Positions 47,795-50,938 of a DNA stretch of 50,938 nucleotides are shown in pieces. A program made the translations under genes and the position numbers. Position 1 is the stretch's first letter. Each line of letters begins with the position of its first letter. This DNA comes from JAAYAY01 sp964429355 (GTDB lineage: Bacteria; Planctomycetota; Planctomycetia; Pirellulales; Thermoguttaceae), in contig CAYSCH010000014.1 in the NCBI GenBank assembly GCA_964429355.1, positions 1 through 50,938 of the forward strand, in the 5' to 3' direction. The notes beneath the pieces are model-generated. The model saw only the letters and a list, made by a program, of their open reading frames with translations. It did no database searches and was not told the DNA's origin.

Positions 47795-49888
47795 TCAGCT
47801 TGTCTTGGACAGGGTGATGCGGGCGTCGGCAACGACCGGATCCGTGCCTACTTCACCCACAATCAGCGGGTTGATATCCATCTCCTGGATCTGCGGAAAA
47901 TCGGTCACCAGTTGGCTCAGACGCTGCAGGCAATTGGCGATCGCATCGATGTCGACCCGACCCCGGCCGCGCGCCCCTTCCAGCAGGGCGTACGACTTCG
48001 TGTTGCGCAGCATCTCCAGAGCTTCCTGCGCGGTGACCGGCGCCAGATGGAAGGTGACGTCCTTCATGATCTCGACAAAAATCCCGCCCAGTCCAAACAT
48101 CAACATCGGGCCAAACTGGGGATCTCGGGTCATGCCCAGAATCACCTCGCGACCGCGGGTCGACATCTTCTCGATGTAGGCGCCCTGCAAGCGAGCATCG
48201 GGCATCTTCTTGCCGATCCGCAGCATCATCAGATCGAACGCGTCCCGCACTTCGTCCGGCGTCGACAGGTTGAGCTTCACGCCCCCCAGGTCCGATTTGT
48301 GGACGATGTCCGGAGATACGATCTTCATGGCCACTGGCAGGCCGATCTTGACCGCCACGTCGGCGGCATCGTCGGCCGTAGCGGCGATCCGCCCCGGCGG
48401 CACGTTGAAGTTGTAGGCCCGCATCACGTCTTTGGCCGCTGCCTCGCCGACCTGGTACTGGCCCGTCCGCACGCATCGGTGCAACACCCGTTCCGCCCGG
48501 CGGCGGTTGACCGGGAACCGGGCCACCACTCGCGGCGGCATTTCCTTCCACTCGGCATACTCGACCATGGCTCGCAGGGCGGCCACGGCACGCTCGGGCG
48601 ACGGATACTCGGGAATGCCCAGTTCGAGCAGCTCTTCCCGCCCGGGCATGACAACCTTGCCCCCCATGAACGCCACCAGAATCGGCTTTGTCCCCCGGTT
48701 CTCGGAAATGGCCCGCGCCGTCTCCACGAATTGCGTCATCGCCTGGGGCGTCAACAGCACGATAATCGCGTCGACATTCGGGTCCTGCTGGGCCGCCGCA
48801 ACCGCCGCGGCATAGCGATCCGCCTGGGCGTCGCCCAGCACGTCGATCGGGTTGGCGACGCTCGCAGCGTCGGGCAGGCGCTTGGCCAGTTCGCTCATGA
48901 GCGCCTTATCGAGCGTGGCGACTCGAAGCCCCGAGTGCTCCACGGCGTCGGCGGCCATGATACCCGGACCGCCCGCGTTGGTAATGATCGCCACCCGCTT
49001 TCCCTTCGGTAGTGGCTGCATGGCCAGGGCCGTGGCGTAGTCGAACATCGATTCGAACGTCGGCGCCCGCAGAATACCCGACCGCTTGAAGGCGGCACCG
49101 TAGGCGATGTCGGCACCGGCCAGACTCCCCGTGTGCGACGAGGCCGCCTTTGCACCGGCCGAACTCGTGCCCGACTTGAACACGACCACCGGCTTGGTGC
49201 GGGCTGCCTCAGCCGCCGTTCGCACAAAATCCTTGCCCGACTCGATGCTCTCCAGGTACGCCACGATCACCCGCGTCTCCGGGTCGGCCGCCAACGCTTC
49301 GACGAACGCCGTCTCGTCCAGATCGGCCTTGTTGCCGATGCTGATGAGCTTCGAAAGCCCCATGTTGCGTGCGATCGCCAAGTCGAGGATCGCCGTGCAC
49401 AAGGCCCCCGACTGCGACATCACGGAGATCCCACCCGGGGGCGGCATCTCCTTGGCAAACGACGCGTTCATCCGCCGGTGCGTATTGAGGAGTCCCAGGC
49501 AGTTCGGTCCGAGCAGACGGGCGCCGCCGTCGCGAACCTGCTTGGCAATCTGCCTTTCTTTCTCGGCCCCTTCCTTGCCCGTTTCCTTGAATCCCGCCGT
49601 GATCACGCAGATCGCCCCGGCACCGGCACCCAGAGAGTCGGCAATCGCTTCCGAAACTCGTGCATTCGCCACCGCAATCACGGCCAGGTCAATCTTGATC
49701 CCGCTCTCTTTCAAAGACGGATAACACTTCAAACCGAGTATTTCGTCGGTGGTCGGGTTGATCGGAACGATCGTTCCTCCAAATCCCTGGTTGACAAGAT
49801 TGGCCAGAATTTCGTGGCCCACTTTACCGGGCGCTCGCGACGCGCCGATCACGGCAATGGTATCCGGGCTGAGCAATTTCTCAAGCAT
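47795..49888 (-). CDS. ADP-forming acetyl/acyl-CoA synthetase, fused subunits
   Basis: 697 residues from ATG 49888. The alpha part has a CoA-binding Rossmann fold (TIAVIGASRAPGKVG) and a ligase domain with phospho-His252 in SSHTGSLAG and ISVMSQSGAL. The beta part (about 480-690) is an ATP-grasp domain with PVAMKIVSPDIVHKSDLGG and EMDINPLIV. The enzyme makes ATP and acetate (or another acid) from acyl-CoA, ADP and phosphate, a fermentative energy step. It lies upstream of the CoA-transferase gene with a 57-base gap, so substrate flow between them is likely. No ribosome binding site is clear. Confidence 0.93.
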   Translation of the reverse strand: MLEKLLSPDTIAVIGASRAPGKVGHEILANLVNQGFGGTIVPINPTTDEILGLKCYPSLKESGIKIDLAVIAVANARVSEAIADSLGAGAGAICVITAGFKETGKEGAEKERQIAKQVRDGGARLLGPNCLGLLNTHRRMNASFAKEMPPPGGISVMSQSGALCTAILDLAIARNMGLSKLISIGNKADLDETAFVEALAADPETRVIVAYLESIESGKDFVRTAAEAARTKPVVVFKSGTSSAGAKAASSHTGSLAGADIAYGAAFKRSGILRAPTFESMFDYATALAMQPLPKGKRVAIITNAGGPGIMAADAVEHSGLRVATLDKALMSELAKRLPDAASVANPIDVLGDAQADRYAAAVAAAQQDPNVDAIIVLLTPQAMTQFVETARAISENRGTKPILVAFMGGKVVMPGREELLELGIPEYPSPERAVAALRAMVEYAEWKEMPPRVVARFPVNRRRAERVLHRCVRTGQYQVGEAAAKDVMRAYNFNVPPGRIAATADDAADVAVKIGLPVAMKIVSPDIVHKSDLGGVKLNLSTPDEVRDAFDLMMLRIGKKMPDARLQGAYIEKMSTRGREVILGMTRDPQFGPMLMFGLGGIFVEIMKDVTFHLAPVTAQEALEMLRNTKSYALLEGARGRGRVDIDAIANCLQRLSQLVTDFPQIQEMDINPLIVGEVGTDPVVADARITLSKTS

Positions 49889-50320
49889 AGCGGAGCGGAC
49901 TTTCTCGATCAGAATGCCAACTATCGTCTCGGTGTCTGAAAACTGGATATACTCGCCCAGGGCGAGGGCAAAGAAACGGCGGTGCGATGGAAAGGCTGCA
50001 GGATGCTTGCCGTAAACTCCGGCACGGCGTCAACGCGGCAATCAACCGCTGCCAGGCGGGCAGTTCGATCGCCGGAGAGAATCATCGGTAAGCTATGGCT
50101 CTCTTTCACACGGCCTGTCTGCCCGAATGGCCATCGCAGGAGAAAAATCGTTCCTTTGATTCAGGGAAAGTGGAGCGGTACCCGCCGGGCTGACCCAGCG
50201 CACGACTGATCCCGGGCGAGACATGCCTCGCCCGCGATGATTCCCGTCTGTAAATGCTCCCTAACCCATAAGTTACTCGACAAGTGCGGATTGCACAATT
50301 GCCCCCGATTCGAAGTTTAA
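49889..50320. other. Intergenic region, 432 bases
   Basis: Upstream of the acyl-CoA synthetase gene and downstream of the hydrogenase gene, both minus. It contains the hairpin at 50213-50234. The promoter is expected near 49900-49990 but not identified. No gene seen. Confidence 0.55.
50213..50234. repeat. GC-rich hairpin
   Basis: Perfect 8-base stem CGGGCGAG/CTCGCCCG with loop ACATGC. It resembles the 45793 hairpin in its first seven stem bases and lies after the hydrogenase stop. No T run follows. Confidence 0.6.
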
Positions 50321-50938
50321 TCACAAGGAGCTTCGGTCCGTGTATTTCGTGTGCAGCAACTTGTGGGATCGCTCCCCTAGCGGCTTGCCCAGGAATTCCT
50401 CATAAAGACGGGCCACGTCCGGATTGTCGTGCGACTTGCGGAGCTTCTTGCCCTCGTCCTCGCGATAGATCGCCGCAATTCGCGCCTCGCGGACTACATT
50501 GGTCGTGAACCGCGGCTGCCCGCCTCCGCCGATACATCCCCCGGGGCAGGTCATCACTTCCACGAAATGGTAGTTCTTCTGCCCCGTGGCGATCAGGTTC
50601 AGCAACTTCTCGGCATTTCCCAACCCATGGGCCACCGCCACGTTCAGGGTGGCCCCTTCCAGGAACGCCCAGTCGGGAAGCACGTCCTCCACCGTCAGCG
50701 ATGCCTCTTTCAGCCCATTCAGCCCCGCAACCGGCTCAACGTGCAGGTTCTCCATCGGCAATTCGCGGCCGGTAACTATCTCGTACGCCGTCCTCAGTGC
50801 CGCCTCCATCACACCGCCCGTATTGGCAAATATGTCGGCCGCACCTGTCGATAATCCCAGGGGCGCGTCCATTTCTTCATCGGGCAGGCTGGCAAAATCC
50901 AGACCCGCACTGCGGATCATCTTGCCCAGTTCCCGCGT
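50321..50938 (-). CDS. hydA: [FeFe] hydrogenase, C-terminal part (cut by window)
   Basis: About 205 codons are seen; the start lies beyond the right edge, since the frame continues to the last base. The H-cluster motif MTCPGGCIGGGGQP (L3 type) and the block STGAADIFANTGGVMEAALRTA identify an [FeFe] hydrogenase. The end (about the last 55 residues, YREDEGKKLRKSHDNP and HTKY) is the small-subunit-like domain. The other H-cluster motifs and any ferredoxin-like domains are outside the window. In an anaerobe this enzyme disposes of electrons as H2, which fits the acyl-CoA genes next to it. Confidence 0.93.
   Translation of the reverse strand, partial: TRELGKMIRSAGLDFASLPDEEMDAPLGLSTGAADIFANTGGVMEAALRTAYEIVTGRELPMENLHVEPVAGLNGLKEASLTVEDVLPDWAFLEGATLNVAVAHGLGNAEKLLNLIATGQKNYHFVEVMTCPGGCIGGGGQPRFTTNVVREARIAAIYREDEGKKLRKSHDNPDVARLYEEFLGKPLGERSHKLLHTKYTDRSSL

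Noticed and set aside
45785..49012. 1075-codon plus-strand open frame opposite the acyl-CoA genes
   Set aside because: Same reason: no motifs, while both minus-strand frames match known enzymes throughout.

Overview
The window is high-GC bacterial DNA whose gene content points to a planctomycete (Planctomycetota), probably an anaerobic or fermentative member. The main markers are several large surface proteins with an N-terminal FE-x-LE-x-R type motif, DUF1080 and ThuA proteins, a set of Tat-exported Gfo/Idh/MocA oxidoreductases, a DUF1570 zinc peptidase, a soluble Ser/Thr kinase coupled to a sigma factor, and a C-terminal fragment of an [FeFe] hydrogenase. A run of exactly 10 N inside one gene shows this is a draft or scaffolded assembly. 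No rRNA, tRNA, CRISPR array, phage or intact insertion sequence was found. Assignments come from reading motifs and architecture by eye; no database search was run.

Layout. (1) 0-11.3 kb, plus strand: a secreted glycosidase-like protein, a ThuA/HEAT/discoidin protein translationally coupled to a Gfo/Idh oxidoreductase, a second Gfo/Idh oxidoreductase and a ThuA-DUF1080 fusion. This looks like extracytoplasmic carbohydrate breakdown through oxidised (keto) sugars. (2) 11.3-15.1 kb, minus: a hybrid histidine kinase with two receiver domains. (3) 15.5-26.7 kb: a minus-strand operon of a VTC (polyphosphate-polymerase-like) protein, a DUF4956 membrane protein and an HlyD-type adaptor, divergent from three plus-strand surface proteins carrying cohesin-like, dockerin, cadherin-like, Cthe_2159-type beta-helix, SdrD-B-like and lamin-tail domains. 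This is the most system-like part of the window. (4) 26.7-37.9 kb: a B12-binding radical SAM protein with in-frame palindromic insertions, a sugar isomerase-like TIM barrel, a DUF1570 peptidase, a DUF1080 protein, a third Gfo/Idh, a sodium:solute symporter, an SGNH hydrolase and a small HNH protein. (5) 37.9-42 kb, minus: a YqjD/YqjE-like small membrane-protein operon and a PlsC-ACP-acyl-ACP synthetase gene interrupted by an in-frame TAG. (6) 42.4-45.8 kb: kinase, sigma factor, PTS IIA-like protein with a zinc ribbon, and a membrane protein. (7) 45.9-50.9 kb, minus: CoA-transferase with a GNAT tail, ADP-forming acyl-CoA synthetase, and the [FeFe] hydrogenase end; together these suggest fermentation with ATP made from acyl-CoA and H2 release.

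Dispersed repeats are a second theme: a 60-base leader repeat in front of two secreted-protein genes, a 116-base intergenic repeat with two copies, a palindrome between convergent genes, GC-rich hairpins around the acyl-CoA genes, and three related palindromic inserts inside one coding region.
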